NCBI RefSeq assembly: GCF_002850255.1
Contig: NZ_CP022522.1
Coordinates: forward strand, 3,037,125-3,101,124
From: Pseudoalteromonas sp. NC201
GTDB taxonomy: Bacteria; Pseudomonadota; Gammaproteobacteria; Enterobacterales; Alteromonadaceae
Direction of reading: 5' to 3'
Length of the DNA: 64,000 bases
Notes under the pieces: generated by a model
The model's input: only the letters and a program-made list of their open reading frames with translations
Told to the model about the DNA's origin: nothing
Database searches by the model: none
Translations under genes and position numbers: made by a program
In this document: positions 45,091 to 55,604 of the stretch, piece after piece
Numbering within the stretch: position 1 is the first letter of the stretch
How the letters are laid out: each line of letters opens with the position of its first letter

Positions 45091-48000
45091 TTACCTCATC
45101 CATACACTGATTTCAGCAAGCCCGTTACTTTGTAATAACTGTAATTGAGACTCTATATTCGCACTTTGTTCAAACTCAAAAGCATCTAACTGATCATCAA
45201 AAGTAATTGTTGCAGCACCATCCCCACCGCGTTGTTTAACTTGATGCAGCGCAATATCAGCCAAATTCACTGATGATTCCCAACCAATCACTTTGCCACC
45301 GAGTAGTGGTAGAGGGTAATAAGACCACCCCATAGAAACTGTCAGCTTAGTGGTTTTTCCATTAGGAAGTCGATAGTCCGTCTCAGCAATGGCTTTACAT
45401 AAATCACTAACATACTCTTCAATGTCATCTCGACTGAAATCACGCAATAACAATAAGAATTCATCCCCACTCCATCTAACAACATAGTCTGAACCTTGAG
45501 TACGGGTATTTAAAAGTGTCGCTAACTGTTGTAAGCAACTGTCGCCACCAATAGGACCATAAGAATCGTTAATCTTACTAAAGTCATCGATATTCATGAT
45601 CATGAGCACTAGGCTCTTATTTTGGGCTTGTAGTGATTGAGCATTGCGCTGGTAGTGCTCAACATCTTTAGGAAGTTGATCAAACAAAAAGCGACGACTT
45701 CGCAAGCCTGTCAGCTCATCGGAATGACTAACCAGCTTAAGTTGTGTATTAACTTGATTTAGCTTTTCATTTGCCTTTCTAAGCTCCGTTGTACGCTCTG
45801 CAACTAACGCCTCTAATGCGGCCTGCTTTCTTCTTTCTTGTGCTCTAAACACCCAAAAAATCAGATAGAACATAAAGATAAATGCACAAGTAATAAACAA
45901 TCTAAAGTAAATCGTTTCGTCGAAGCGCCGAGGTAGTACAATTGATAAGCTTAGCACTTTAGCCTTTTCCCAATCTTGTCCTTGACGCTTAGCTTCTAAC
46001 ACAAAGGTAAAGTTGCCTGGAGGCAAATTGGTGTAAATGGCTTCACGCCGTGATTGTGCATCCCGCCATTGTGTATCATGGCCATTTAGTTTGTATCTAA
46101 ACTCAATGCTATGAGGCGCATAAAAATCAATGGCTGTATAATTGATAGTTAAATCGCGTTCCGATGTTTCAAGCTGGATCACTTGATTTAATGATTCTGT
46201 ACTAAATACTCTATCGTGGGTAGACAATGACTCTAGCCTTGGCAATAAATCCCCACCGCCAAAAAGCTGGACATTTTTAGGGATCTCAACAACGCCTTGT
46301 AAGCTGGGGTAAAAAATAGCTGACTCAGTTTCAACCACGGCATCATGCCCAAGGCCTGAACAACATTGGCTTGGTCTGCCATCAAGCTGCCTATCGAATG
46401 GGCTTATTACTTGTTCAACTTGCAAACTCTCTATAACGTGACCAAATTGCGCAACGGGCATGCGATATACCCCTTTCATTGTGCTCACCCAGATGAGCTG
46501 ATTGCTCTTGTCATAATGCAAAGAAAATATCGATCCGTAAGGCAATCCATTTGAAGCATCAAGCTGATACCAATCACCATCTGAGGTACGATAGAATAAT
46601 CCGTCATTGAGTGAACCCACCAAAGTCGTTACGGTATCTAAGTGTAATATGCTGGTGATATAAGCTGTATCTAACGAAGTTTGCGAGCCTATTTTTTCGA
46701 TGCCTTTATCATTGTAGCGATACGCACCTTTGTTAGTACCGATAAAACCATATCTCGGAAAATCCTCAACAAAAGTAACAAATTGACTACCAAGAAAAGC
46801 GTTGTAGGCAAATGGCGTTATCCCCTTGTAATCAAGACGATACAAACCTCTCCCTGTACCAAACCACATTCCCCCTCGGTTTGAAGGGCTTAATGAAAAG
46901 ACTGGATTCTGTCTGAGCTCTCGCTCAGTTAATTTTTGTAGTGTGCCATTTTCGTAGATAAGTGCACCACGGTCTGTCCCAAGAATGAGTTTTTCGCCAA
47001 TAAACTCCAAGTCGTGTATCACGGAACGATTTAACTGCGCACTAGTTAGCACGGGTTGATAACTATCATTCAATCCCATAATGCCAAGCCCCTCACGACT
47101 AGCGACCCATAACTGACCAGAGGGCCCCTGTGTGATGGCTGAAATTGCTTGGTTTACTCTAGGACCAATATGATGCCGCTCCACTTTTCCTGAGTGGGCC
47201 AGCCACAAGCCTTCATTTAAACTGGCAAGCCAGATATTATTATCTTTGTCCATAAAGATATCTGCAAACCAGATACTTTGATCCAACTGAATTGGCTCGA
47301 CAGCTTGCCAAACACCGTTATTCTGTCGATATAACAGCCGACCATAAGTAGAGACCCATAGCCCGCCTTCCTTATCATTTAGAAACTTATATACGGCATT
47401 GTTACCCGCATCTTGATAACGGCGTAGTACTTCGTCAATATCTAGAAAATACGCACCCAACTCTGATGCTAAGAACAACTTACCATCGACCCAAGCTAAG
47501 TCATGTATAATGGTTTGCGCTAACTGCTCAGGTAGTGAAACCTTACTCGCCAGCTCAAGCCTAACGCCATCACCGTTGCGATTGCTTGATTCACTGATTT
47601 TAAGTAGGTGACGTTCATTCACTAGCCAAATACCATCAGGCACCAACGCCATTTTAGTCACGGAACCTACAATTTGATTGATTTGGGTAACATCTAACGT
47701 ACTTTGTTCGATGTTATTGGCGGCTAACGTCAGCTTTTTCGCAGAAACATAATACAGACCATTCGCAGCAATCCAGATCCCGCCATCTTCATCTTGCAAG
47801 ATATCTCGTACAGGCCCCTGCAGATCGAAACGCCGAGCTTCTAAGGTTTGGGGATTGAGTCTTAACAATCCTCGACGCGTGCCAACCCAGAGCATGCCAA
47901 ATCGATCCACCACCAATTTATTAATGGCATTGCTATTTAAGAATTCGGTATTTTGGGTGTTGAAGTTTTGGAATTGATGACCATCAAACCGACTTAAGCC

Positions 48001-48171
48001 AAACTGAGTTCCGAGCCAAATGTAGCCTTGATTGTCTTGAACGACACTCTTAACGCTTTGTGACGGTAACCCACTTTGGATATTCCACTGTTTAACTACG
48101 TAATCATCTATCGCCGCAAAACTCGTAATTGGTAGCAGCAAAGTGAAAATGAAAAACAATAGCCTTGTCAT
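45091..48171 (-). CDS. Periplasmic two-propeller sensor with GGDEF output
   Basis: A 1026-residue transmembrane sensor. A signal peptide (LLFFIFTLLLPITSFAA) is followed by a large periplasmic region of Reg_prop-type propeller repeats (GYIWLGTQFGLSRFDG, GMLWVGTRRGLLRLNP, GGLWVSTYGRLLYRQ and others). A Y_Y_Y domain follows at about 665-755 (FRYKLNGHDTQWRDA, TNLPPGNFTFVLEA), then one membrane helix near 757-780, a coiled coil and a GGDEF domain at about 830-985. The active-site motif reads RWSGDEF near residue 898, Ser for the first Gly; such variants can still be active. The signal is unknown; carbohydrate-linked cues are common for this architecture. Confidence 0.92.
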   Translation of the reverse strand: MTRLLFFIFTLLLPITSFAAIDDYVVKQWNIQSGLPSQSVKSVVQDNQGYIWLGTQFGLSRFDGHQFQNFNTQNTEFLNSNAINKLVVDRFGMLWVGTRRGLLRLNPQTLEARRFDLQGPVRDILQDEDGGIWIAANGLYYVSAKKLTLAANNIEQSTLDVTQINQIVGSVTKMALVPDGIWLVNERHLLKISESSNRNGDGVRLELASKVSLPEQLAQTIIHDLAWVDGKLFLASELGAYFLDIDEVLRRYQDAGNNAVYKFLNDKEGGLWVSTYGRLLYRQNNGVWQAVEPIQLDQSIWFADIFMDKDNNIWLASLNEGLWLAHSGKVERHHIGPRVNQAISAITQGPSGQLWVASREGLGIMGLNDSYQPVLTSAQLNRSVIHDLEFIGEKLILGTDRGALIYENGTLQKLTERELRQNPVFSLSPSNRGGMWFGTGRGLYRLDYKGITPFAYNAFLGSQFVTFVEDFPRYGFIGTNKGAYRYNDKGIEKIGSQTSLDTAYITSILHLDTVTTLVGSLNDGLFYRTSDGDWYQLDASNGLPYGSIFSLHYDKSNQLIWVSTMKGVYRMPVAQFGHVIESLQVEQVISPFDRQLDGRPSQCCSGLGHDAVVETESAIFYPSLQGVVEIPKNVQLFGGGDLLPRLESLSTHDRVFSTESLNQVIQLETSERDLTINYTAIDFYAPHSIEFRYKLNGHDTQWRDAQSRREAIYTNLPPGNFTFVLEAKRQGQDWEKAKVLSLSIVLPRRFDETIYFRLFITCAFIFMFYLIFWVFRAQERRKQAALEALVAERTTELRKANEKLNQVNTQLKLVSHSDELTGLRSRRFLFDQLPKDVEHYQRNAQSLQAQNKSLVLMIMNIDDFSKINDSYGPIGGDSCLQQLATLLNTRTQGSDYVVRWSGDEFLLLLRDFSRDDIEEYVSDLCKAIAETDYRLPNGKTTKLTVSMGWSYYPLPLLGGKVIGWESSVNLADIALHQVKQRGGDGAATITFDDQLDAFEFEQSANIESQLQLLQSNGLAEISVWMR

Positions 48172-48195
48172 CTCGATTCCATCACATCAGCACAG

Positions 48196-48678
48196 TTAGA
48201 CTAAAATGCCAGTTTTAAACAAAGCTTGCACGCAAATCAATGAAAAAATGCCAGCTAATACATCATCTAGCATAATCCCCGAGCCACCATGCAAACGTTT
48301 ATCGAGCCATCTTATCGGACCCGGTTTCAAAATATCGAAAAAGCGGAACAAAATAAAGCCAACGATTAATGACTGCCAGCTAAGCGCCGCCCCTATCATG
48401 GTAATATAAAAACCTGCCACTTCATCCCAGACAATGGCTGGGTGGTCATGAACATTAACATCGTCTGCTGTTTTACCACACACCCAGATCCCAAATAACG
48501 TCATGACAATCGCAACCAGACATTGCAGCCAAATTGGTGCGCCTTGGGTTGCAAAAATAAACGGTAATGCGGCGAAGGTGCCAAAAGTACCAGGTGCTTT
48601 TTTCGCTAAACCAAGACCAAACCCGAGTGCAAAGAATTGATGCGGCTTCTTTAAATTAAATACATACTGCTTAGCCAA
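48196..48678 (-). CDS. pgpA: Phosphatidylglycerophosphatase A
   Basis: PgpA removes a phosphate from phosphatidylglycerol phosphate in phospholipid synthesis. The 160-residue membrane protein has the family stretches GFGLGLAKKAPGTFGTFAALP, the acidic VHDHPAIVWDEVAGFYITM, and RFFDILKPGPIRWLD. It is the last gene of the rib-nusB-thiL operon, eight bases after thiL, as in E. coli. Confidence 0.95.
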   Translation of the reverse strand: MAKQYVFNLKKPHQFFALGFGLGLAKKAPGTFGTFAALPFIFATQGAPIWLQCLVAIVMTLFGIWVCGKTADDVNVHDHPAIVWDEVAGFYITMIGAALSWQSLIVGFILFRFFDILKPGPIRWLDKRLHGGSGIMLDDVLAGIFSLICVQALFKTGILV

Positions 48679-48686
48679 ACCAACTC

Positions 48687-49649
48687 CTAGCTAAAATGCT
48701 CAAAACCAAACCCTGTGAGCTGGTAAGGTTGACCTTTTTTGAGCAATTGAATTTCGCCATTATTAGCCGTAATTTGGCCAATACAAACTGGCTCAACACC
48801 ATATTGCTTCAATCTGGTTTCCACGGCATTTTTGTTATTATCATTGACCGTGAAGAGTAACTCGTAGTCATCGCCAAAACCGAGCGCGAGCCGCATGCGT
48901 GCATCTTCATCAAGGCTTGAGCGCAGCGCATCAGACTGAGGAACTTTATCGGCGTTTATCTTAGCGCCAACTAACGAGCTACGTAAAATATGCTTAAGAT
49001 CCGCGAGTAGACCGTCTGAGATATCAATTGCAGAGGTAGCAAGACCCCTAAGAACTTGGCCCGCAGCAACCCTTGGTGCTGGGTAGTTAAACTTTTCAAG
49101 CGCCGCTTTGTAATGTTTTGGCTCAAGTGTCCAGCCCTGTTTTCGCGCTTCAATAGCAAGCCCTGCGTCACCAAGTGGACCTGTTACATAAATCCAATCA
49201 CCCACCCGCGCTCCTGAGCGCTTGAGTGCTTTACCAGTTGGTACAATACCTTTTGCACATACAGTGATAGTCAATGGACCTTGCGTTGTATCGCCACCTA
49301 TTACTTGTACGTTATAGTACTCAGCAATTTCATGCATGCCCTCAGTGAAGGCTTCTAACCACTCCAAGTCAGCCTTAGGTAGCGTTAAACCAAGTGACAC
49401 CCAAGTAGGTTCTGCACCCATAGCAGCTAAGTCGCTAAGATTCACAGCGATAACCCGATGGCCTAGTGCTCGAGGTGGAATATCTTCAAAAAAGTGCACA
49501 CCCGCAACTAGCGTATCCGTAGTTACCGCAAGTTGATTGCCAGCAGGAACTGAAACCAAGGCGCAGTCATCACCGATCCCAAGCTCTACATCTCGGCGAG
49601 TAATGCCACGGCCTTTAAAGTAGTGATTGATTAGCTCAAATTCTTTCAT
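48687..49649 (-). CDS. thiL: Thiamine-monophosphate kinase
   Basis: ThiL phosphorylates thiamine monophosphate to the active cofactor thiamine diphosphate. The 320-residue protein shows the family signatures LGIGDDCALV, VAVNLSDLAAMGAEP, IGGDTTQGPLT and DISDGLLADL. The ATG at 49649 is preferred; a TTG two codons earlier is possible. The start lies only four bases beyond the T-run of the nusB terminator, and no usual ribosome site is visible. Confidence 0.96.
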   Translation of the reverse strand: MKEFELINHYFKGRGITRRDVELGIGDDCALVSVPAGNQLAVTTDTLVAGVHFFEDIPPRALGHRVIAVNLSDLAAMGAEPTWVSLGLTLPKADLEWLEAFTEGMHEIAEYYNVQVIGGDTTQGPLTITVCAKGIVPTGKALKRSGARVGDWIYVTGPLGDAGLAIEARKQGWTLEPKHYKAALEKFNYPAPRVAAGQVLRGLATSAIDISDGLLADLKHILRSSLVGAKINADKVPQSDALRSSLDEDARMRLALGFGDDYELLFTVNDNNKNAVETRLKQYGVEPVCIGQITANNGEIQLLKKGQPYQLTGFGFEHFS

Positions 49650-49653
49650 ACAC

Positions 49654-49676
49654 AAAAAAGCCGGCCAAGGCCGGCT
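49654..49676 (-). terminator. Intrinsic terminator directly before thiL
   Basis: On the minus strand AGCCGGCC pairs with GGCCGGCT and is followed by six Ts (49659-49654). It would end transcripts after nusB. The thiL start codon follows four bases later. Confidence 0.9.
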
Positions 49677-49692
49677 ATTCCTATAGTAAAGC

Positions 49693-50103
49693 TTATTTGC
49701 GAATAAACTTAACCGCTTTGTCTAGTACACCGTTAACGAATTTGTGGCTCTCTTCAGCGCCAAACATTTTCGCTAACTCAATACCTTCGTTGATAGCCAC
49801 TTTGTATGGCACATCTTCACGGAATTTAAGCTCATAAGCACTAACACGTAACACGGCAAGCTCAACCATATCCAATTCTTCAAGTGGACGAGCTAAATGC
49901 GGACGAATTGCTTCGTCTAGCTGCTTTTGGTTAACAACAACACCACGCGCTAAGTCTTTGAAGTATTCTACATCGACTTTCGTTACGTCGTTTTCGATCA
50001 GCATTTGCTGTTCGATATCGGCAATTGGGTTACCACTTAGCTGCCAAGAATAAATAGCTTGTAAAGCAAGTACACGTGCTTTGCGTCTAGCTGCTGGTTT
50101 CAC
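49693..50103 (-). CDS. nusB: Transcription antitermination factor NusB
   Basis: NusB joins NusE and NusA on boxA RNA to keep polymerase going on rRNA operons. The 136-residue helical protein has [20 protein letters not shown] at the start and the conserved [16 protein letters not shown] near residue 102. It lies 11 bases after ribH. Confidence 0.97.
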   Translation of the reverse strand: MKPAARRKARVLALQAIYSWQLSGNPIADIEQQMLIENDVTKVDVEYFKDLARGVVVNQKQLDEAIRPHLARPLEELDMVELAVLRVSAYELKFREDVPYKVAINEGIELAKMFGAEESHKFVNGVLDKAVKFIRK

Positions 50104-50114
50104 TGAGATTCCTC

Positions 50115-50579
50115 TTAAATTTGCTCTAGCACGTTCACCATTTCTAGAGCTCCAAGGGCGGCTTCTCCCCCTTTGTTGCCCATTTTAGTGCCCGCGCGCT
50201 CGATAGCTTGCTCAATGCTTTCAGTAGTAAGTACACCAAAAGCGACAGGGATATCATAATCTAATGAAACGCTAGCTAAGCCTTTGTTAGACTCGTTAGC
50301 AACTAAATCGAAGTGTGGTGTACCACCACGAATAATCACACCTAGCGCAATAATCGCGTCGTGCTCTTTTTTCATCGCAACGCGTTTTGCTGCTAGTGGT
50401 AGTTCAACCGCTCCGGGTACATATACAACCGTGATGTCTTCATCGCTAACACCACCGGTACGTTTTAATTCATCTACAGCGCCTTCAAGTAAGCTGCTAC
50501 CGATAAAATCGTTAAAACGTGAAATGACAATGGCAAATTTTTTGCCAGGAGCGTATTTATTACCTTCGATTACTTTCAT
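50115..50579 (-). CDS. ribH: Lumazine synthase RibH
   Basis: RibH makes 6,7-dimethyl-8-ribityllumazine, the riboflavin precursor. The 154-residue protein has [36 protein letters not shown] and the catalytic His segment. It comes after an intergenic region of 116 bases that carries nested inverted repeats and a possible extended -10 element (TGCTATCAT on the minus strand), so it may have its own promoter. Confidence 0.97.
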   Translation of the reverse strand: MKVIEGNKYAPGKKFAIVISRFNDFIGSSLLEGAVDELKRTGGVSDEDITVVYVPGAVELPLAAKRVAMKKEHDAIIALGVIIRGGTPHFDLVANESNKGLASVSLDYDIPVAFGVLTTESIEQAIERAGTKMGNKGGEAALGALEMVNVLEQI

Positions 50580-50606
50580 TAGATGTTCCTAATCTGTATG
50601 AGCAAT

Positions 50607-50687
50607 TGCCAAATTGAGGCGCATGATAGCACAGTAATGTGGCAATCGCCTACTATCTGAATATAGGCGATTGCGATCAATTTGGCA
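50607..50687. promoter_or_regulatory. Nested inverted repeats between ribBX and ribH
   Basis: An outer pair, TGCCAAATTGA (50607-50617) and TCAATTTGGCA (50677-50687), encloses an inner pair, GCAATCGCCTA (50642-50652) and TAGGCGATTGC (50664-50674). Both are perfect 11-base stems. It is not an FMN riboswitch, as the conserved RFN core is absent. It may be a processing or pausing structure, or the inner stem may end ribBX transcripts. Confidence 0.65.
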
Positions 50688-50695
50688 TTTTGGAA

Positions 50696-51808
50696 TTATT
50701 TTGGTTCGACGTATTCAACCACTTCTAAGTGGAAACCAGACAGTGCATGATATTTTTTAGGTAGACTCATTAGGCGCATTTTCTGAATGCCTAAATCAGC
50801 CAAAATTTGCGACCCCACACCTACGGTACGCGAAGTACCTTGGAATTTACGGTAGTTCACCTGTTCACCCGCATCTTCCGCAGCAAATGCCTTAACCAGC
50901 GCTTCCATCTCTTCGCTGCGTTCTTGCTTACCAAGAATGACTAATACGCCTTCGTTGTCGGCGATGTGCTTCATGGCACTTTCCAGTGTCCAGCTTCTAT
51001 CCGCGCTGCGATCTGAATGGAGGATATCGTTAAACGTGCTTTGCAGATGCACACGTACTAAATTGGCTTCTTCCGATTTGATCTCGCCTTTTACCATCGC
51101 ATAGTGAAGTTGATTATCAATGGTGTCTTTGTACGTCACTAGGTTAAACTCACCAAACTCAGTAGGCAGTTTACACTCTGCTACTTTTTCGATAGTGGTT
51201 TCGTTTAAGTTACGATACTCAATTAAATCAGCAATGGTGCCGATTTTAATATCGTGTTCTTTTGCGAATACTTCTAGTTGTGGGCGACGTGCCATAGTGC
51301 CGTCTGGATTTAGAATTTCAACAATCACAGATGCAGGTTCCAACCCCGCCAAACGTGCTAAATCACATCCCGCTTCAGTATGACCTGCACGCGTTAAAAC
51401 GCCGCCTGGTTGCGCCATAATTGGGAAGATATGACCAGGTTGCACAATATCTTCAGGCACTGCACCTTTGGCAACTGCAGCTTGCACTGTACGAGCACGA
51501 TCTGCCGCTGAAATCCCCGTCGTTACGCCTTTCGCAGCTTCAATAGACAAAGTAAAGTTGGTAGAGAACTGAGCGCCATTGGTTTTCACCATTAGTGGCA
51601 AGTTCAGCTGCTCACAGCGCTCCTGTGTCATGGTCAAACAGATTAACCCGCGACCATATGTTGCCATGAAATTAATTGCATCTGGTGTAATGTGCTCTGC
51701 TGCAATGATCAGATCACCTTCATTTTCTCGGTCTTCATCGTCCATCAAAATAACCATTTTACCGGCTTTAATGTCCGCGATGATTTCCTCAGCACTATTT
51801 AAACTCAT
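50696..51808 (-). CDS. ribB: 3,4-dihydroxybutanone phosphate synthase with degenerate GTP cyclohydrolase II domain (RibBX)
   Basis: The N-terminal half (to about residue 200) is a complete Rib[34 protein letters not shown]. It makes the four-carbon unit of riboflavin from ribulose 5-phosphate. The C-terminal half looks like GTP cyclohydrolase II ([32 protein letters not shown]), but the zinc-binding cysteines and the GDVF-type active-site stretch are gone. This is the RibBX variant known from Proteobacteria, in which that domain is not a working cyclohydrolase. A separate ribA elsewhere on the chromosome is therefore expected. Confidence 0.93.
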   Translation of the reverse strand: MSLNSAEEIIADIKAGKMVILMDDEDRENEGDLIIAAEHITPDAINFMATYGRGLICLTMTQERCEQLNLPLMVKTNGAQFSTNFTLSIEAAKGVTTGISAADRARTVQAAVAKGAVPEDIVQPGHIFPIMAQPGGVLTRAGHTEAGCDLARLAGLEPASVIVEILNPDGTMARRPQLEVFAKEHDIKIGTIADLIEYRNLNETTIEKVAECKLPTEFGEFNLVTYKDTIDNQLHYAMVKGEIKSEEANLVRVHLQSTFNDILHSDRSADRSWTLESAMKHIADNEGVLVILGKQERSEEMEALVKAFAAEDAGEQVNYRKFQGTSRTVGVGSQILADLGIQKMRLMSLPKKYHALSGFHLEVVEYVEPK

Positions 51809-51836
51809 AGTTTTCCCATTTTTACTTTGTCTGTGG

Positions 51837-52493
51837 CTACTTTATAAAGCCAGCTTTCGCCAATAGACTGGTTGTGAGAGTGGACTCGCTGGCAGCGCTT
51901 GGCTCACCCTGAATTAGTCTTTCGAGGTAGCGGGCGATTTGGTCAACCTCTAGGTTTAGTTTTGACCCGACTTGAAAACCTGCAATCGTCGTTTCTTGCG
52001 CCGTGTGTGGCACTATGGTCAATTTAAAGCGGTTTTGTTCCACGGCATTGACCGTCAAACTGATACCATCAATGGCAACCGAACCTTTATACGGAATATA
52101 CTTCATTAGCGATGACGGCGCGGCTAACCAATAGTCAGTCGCTCTGGCATTAGCGGTTATCTCAACCACTTCAGCAATACCATCCACATGGCCTGACACC
52201 AAATGACCGCCTAGGCGTGAAATCGGCTGCAGTGCCTTTTCAAGATTTACCTTTTGGCCTTGTTGGTACTCGGCAAAACGCGTCAAACTTAAGGTTTCGT
52301 TAGAAACATCGGCTTTGAAGCCATCATGAAACTTCTCAGTTACGGTCAGGCAAACCCCGTTCGTGGCAATACTATCACCCAAGTTTACATCGCTCATATC
52401 AAGAGATGTCGTGGTCACACGAACAATTAAATCGCCGCCCTTGAGCTGCAATTGAGTTAATGTTCCTGTTGCTTCGATAATACCTGTAAACAT
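51837..52493 (-). CDS. ribE: Riboflavin synthase alpha subunit RibE
   Basis: Riboflavin synthase converts two lumazine molecules to riboflavin. The 218-residue protein is two related barrels: [10 protein letters not shown] starts the first with [10 protein letters not shown], and the second has [12 protein letters not shown] and [11 protein letters not shown]. The ATG at 52493 gives the standard FTGI start; an extended frame would reach into ribD. It begins one base after the ribD stop. E. coli calls this gene ribC; there it lies elsewhere. Confidence 0.96.
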   Translation of the reverse strand: MFTGIIEATGTLTQLQLKGGDLIVRVTTTSLDMSDVNLGDSIATNGVCLTVTEKFHDGFKADVSNETLSLTRFAEYQQGQKVNLEKALQPISRLGGHLVSGHVDGIAEVVEITANARATDYWLAAPSSLMKYIPYKGSVAIDGISLTVNAVEQNRFKLTIVPHTAQETTIAGFQVGSKLNLEVDQIARYLERLIQGEPSAASESTLTTSLLAKAGFIK

Positions 52494-52494
52494 T

Positions 52495-53607
52495 TTACTT
52501 CTCTTTAGTCGCGATAAGTTTGAGATCAGGCCCCACTTGGCAAACGTCGCCAAACACTAACTCAGGTATTTGCGACATGGCACTCAGTGGTGTGGTGTTA
52601 AACAGCCCTTTTCCAGCGCCAATTATTTTCGGTGCCAAATAGATGATATATTCATCGATTAGCCCTTGTTCATGCATTACCCCCGCAAGGGTGGCACCGG
52701 CCTCTAGCCAAACATAATTACAGTGCTTTTCAGCCAACTTGTTGAGCACGGCTTTTAGGTCGAGCTTACCGTTGATTTCAGGCACGACAATTTGCTCTAC
52801 GAAATGAGGCCATTGCACTGAATTATCAATAGTACGGCGGAAAATAATCACTGGAGATGCAATTGTAAATAGCGCAAGATCTGGTGTCAGACGATTTTGT
52901 GAGTCAATAATCGCACGTATCGGCTGGCGTAGCTCAGATTGAGGATAATCGGTGTCTTGCAAAAACTCCTCACGAACATTGAGTCTGGCGTTGTCTACCA
53001 TAACCGTATCGGCTCCGGTCAAGACCACGCAACTTTGCGCGCGGTGACGCTGTACGTCTAAGCGTGCTGCAGCTGAGGTTATCCACTTGCTCTGGCCATT
53101 GTTTAATGCGGTTTTCCCATCAACAGAAGCGGCAAGCTTACAAGTCACGAACGGCAACCCATACTCCATTCGCTTCAAGAATCCGGTATTCAGTGCCCTT
53201 GCTTGTGGCTCTAACAAACCAAAAGCCGTTGCAATTCCCGCGGCCTCTAACATTGCCAATCCGCGCCCTGCAACTTGTGGGTTGGGATCAACCATGGCTG
53301 CGACCACTCTGCTGACGCCTGCGTCAATCAGACCTTTAGCACACGGCGGCGTTCTGCCATAGTGACTACATGGCTCAAGCGTTACATAGGCAGTTGCACC
53401 AGCGGCTTTAGCTCCAGCTTGCTTAAGCGCATGCACTTCAGCATGGCCTTCACCTGCTTTTAAGTGCGCGCCTTCGCCGACGATTTCACCGTCTTTTACG
53501 ATCACACAGCCGACGTTTGGATTAGGTGTTGTGGTGTATTTACCGCGCTTTGCAAGCGTGATGGCACGGCTCATGAAATCATGGTCTTGCGATGTGAACT
53601 GGCTCAA
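52495..53607 (-). CDS. ribD: Bifunctional deaminase/reductase RibD
   Basis: RibD carries out two early riboflavin steps: deamination, then side-chain reduction. The 370-residue protein has the N-terminal zinc deaminase ([22 protein letters not shown]) and the C-terminal NADPH reductase ([20 protein letters not shown]). It starts in a four-base overlap with the nrdR stop and leads directly into ribE. Confidence 0.97.
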   Translation of the reverse strand: MSQFTSQDHDFMSRAITLAKRGKYTTTPNPNVGCVIVKDGEIVGEGAHLKAGEGHAEVHALKQAGAKAAGATAYVTLEPCSHYGRTPPCAKGLIDAGVSRVVAAMVDPNPQVAGRGLAMLEAAGIATAFGLLEPQARALNTGFLKRMEYGLPFVTCKLAASVDGKTALNNGQSKWITSAAARLDVQRHRAQSCVVLTGADTVMVDNARLNVREEFLQDTDYPQSELRQPIRAIIDSQNRLTPDLALFTIASPVIIFRRTIDNSVQWPHFVEQIVVPEINGKLDLKAVLNKLAEKHCNYVWLEAGATLAGVMHEQGLIDEYIIYLAPKIIGAGKGLFNTTPLSAMSQIPELVFGDVCQVGPDLKLIATKEK

Positions 53608-54053
53608 TCCCCCAACCTCGCAATTTCTTCACCAAACTCACGAATATCTTCGAAAGAGCGATATACCGAAGCAAATCGCACATAAGCCACTTTATCGAGC
53701 TTTTTGAGGGCTTCCATAATACATTCGCCAATCATGTCGCTTGGTACTTCGCGTTCACCAGTACCACGAATTTGAGATTTAATTTGGTGTACTACTTCTT
53801 CAATTTGTTCAGTGCTGACGGGACGCTTTTCCAGCGCTCGGTGCATGCCATTGAGTAACTTATCTTCATTGAAAGGCTCTCTGGTACCATCTTGCTTTAT
53901 CACGCGCGGCATTAAGAGCTCTGCGCCCTCGAAGGTAGTAAAGCGTTCGTGGCATAAAATACACTCACGACGGCGACGGACTTGGTGGCCGGAAGCAACC
54001 AAACGTGAATCTATCACTTTGGTATCTTTGGCTGTACAAAATGGACAATGCAT
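53604..54053 (-). CDS. nrdR: Transcriptional repressor NrdR
   Basis: NrdR represses ribonucleotide reductase genes in response to dATP/ATP. The 149-residue protein has the N-terminal zinc ribbon (CPFC and CILC) and an ATP-cone domain ([32 protein letters not shown]). It is the first gene of the rib operon here, as in E. coli, and is separated from glyA upstream by a terminator. Confidence 0.97.
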   Translation of the reverse strand: MHCPFCTAKDTKVIDSRLVASGHQVRRRRECILCHERFTTFEGAELLMPRVIKQDGTREPFNEDKLLNGMHRALEKRPVSTEQIEEVVHQIKSQIRGTGEREVPSDMIGECIMEALKKLDKVAYVRFASVYRSFEDIREFGEEIARLGD

Positions 54054-54077
54054 AGACGCTCTCGTTGACTCAAAAAC

Positions 54078-54103
54078 AAAAAAGGCCGCTTGAATGCGGC
54101 CTT
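54078..54103 (-). terminator. Terminator between glyA and nrdR
   Basis: AAGGCCGC pairs with GCGGCCTT over a six-base loop, followed on the minus strand by a T-run (54083-54078). It ends glyA transcripts about 35 bases after the stop. Confidence 0.9.
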
Positions 54104-54138
54104 AATCATAACAAAAAACTGCTTTTTTGTGAGCGAAA

Positions 54139-55395
54139 TTATGCGTAAACAGGTAATTTAGCGCAAATTGCTTTTACTTTTTCTTTCACTTGTGCCTGTA
54201 CAGACTCATCATTGATGTTGTCTAGTACGTCACAGATCCAGCCAGCAAGCTCTTTCGACTCAGCTTCTTTGAAGCCACGACGAGTGATTGCAGGAGAACC
54301 GATACGCAGACCAGAAGTAACGAACGGTGAACGTGGATCGTTTGGTACAGAGTTTTTGTTTACTGTGATGTTTGCACGGCCAAGCGCAGCATCTGCATCT
54401 TTACCTGTGATGTCTTTATCAATCAGGTCAAGTAGGAACAGGTGGTTTTCAGTTTTGCCAGAAACCACTTTGTAACCACGCTCCTGAAGTACCGCAACCA
54501 TAGCTTGTGCATTTTTAACCACTTGCTCTTGGTATGACTTGAACTCTGGCTGTAGTGCTTCTTTGAACGCAACCGCTTTTGCAGCGATAACGTGACATAG
54601 AGGACCACCTTGGCCACCAGGGAATACGGCAGAGTTTAGCTTTTTGTAGATTTCTTCATCATCACAAGCAGAGATGATAAGACCACCACGAGGACCCGCT
54701 AGCGTTTTGTGCGTTGTTGTTGTTACAACGTGTGCATGAGGCACAGGGCTTGGATAAATACCAGCGGCAACTAAACCTGCAACATGCGCCATATCAACAA
54801 GTAGGTAAGCACCTACTTTGTCAGCGATTTCACGGAACTTAGCCCAATCAACGATACCTGAGTACGCTGAGAAACCACCGATGATCATTTTTGGTTTGTG
54901 CTCAAGTGCTAACGCTTCAACTTGTGCGTAATCGATCTCACCAGTCTCTTCATTTAGGCCGTATTGAATTGCGTTGTACGTTTTACCAGAAAAGTTTACG
55001 TGTGAACCGTGCGTTAAGTGACCACCGTGAGCAAGGCTCATACCAAGTACAGTGTCATGTGGCTGAAGTAGCGCTTGGAATACCGCTGAGTTTGCTTGTG
55101 AACCAGCGTGAGGCTGAACGTTTGCATAAGTAGAACCAAATAGCTCGTTTGCACGATCAATGGCTAGTTGCTCAACCACGTCAACGTGCTCACAACCGCC
55201 ATAGTAACGCTTACCAGGGTAACCTTCAGCATACTTGTTTGTTAGCTGAGAACCCTGCGCTTCAAGTACACGTGGGCTACAGTAGTTCTCAGAAGCGATA
55301 AGCTCGATGTGCTCTTCTTGACGTGAAGTTTCTGCTTCAATCGCTGCAAATAGTTCTGGGTCAAAATCTGCAATATTCATGTTACGTTCTAACAT
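54139..55395 (-). CDS. glyA: Serine hydroxymethyltransferase
   Basis: GlyA interconverts serine and glycine and makes methylene-tetrahydrofolate. The 418-residue PLP enzyme has the cofactor lysine in [13 protein letters not shown], and [20 protein letters not shown] and [15 protein letters not shown] near the N terminus. AGGAG lies six bases before the ATG at 55395. Codon use is that of a highly expressed gene. Confidence 0.98.
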   Translation of the reverse strand: MLERNMNIADFDPELFAAIEAETSRQEEHIELIASENYCSPRVLEAQGSQLTNKYAEGYPGKRYYGGCEHVDVVEQLAIDRANELFGSTYANVQPHAGSQANSAVFQALLQPHDTVLGMSLAHGGHLTHGSHVNFSGKTYNAIQYGLNEETGEIDYAQVEALALEHKPKMIIGGFSAYSGIVDWAKFREIADKVGAYLLVDMAHVAGLVAAGIYPSPVPHAHVVTTTTHKTLAGPRGGLIISACDDEEIYKKLNSAVFPGGQGGPLCHVIAAKAVAFKEALQPEFKSYQEQVVKNAQAMVAVLQERGYKVVSGKTENHLFLLDLIDKDITGKDADAALGRANITVNKNSVPNDPRSPFVTSGLRIGSPAITRRGFKEAESKELAGWICDVLDNINDESVQAQVKEKVKAICAKLPVYA

Positions 55396-55604
55396 GGTTT
55401 CTCCTAGGTAAACGTAAGGGTATTTTTAAAGACAATCTAGCATCACAAGATAACCAGTTTGCCTATGAAATCAGCATGGACATATTTAAGCAGGGATTGA
55501 ATTTATTTCACACCCCTATCGCGATGATATTTTTTTATTTAAACATTAATATTTTAAATAAGACAACCTAAGTTGTATTTGAAAAGCTAATATAGTCTTA
55601 AAAT

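Noticed and set aside
50580..50695. FMN riboswitch in the riboflavin operon
   Set aside because: The conserved RFN core sequence is absent; only simple inverted repeats are present. None was seen upstream of nrdR either.
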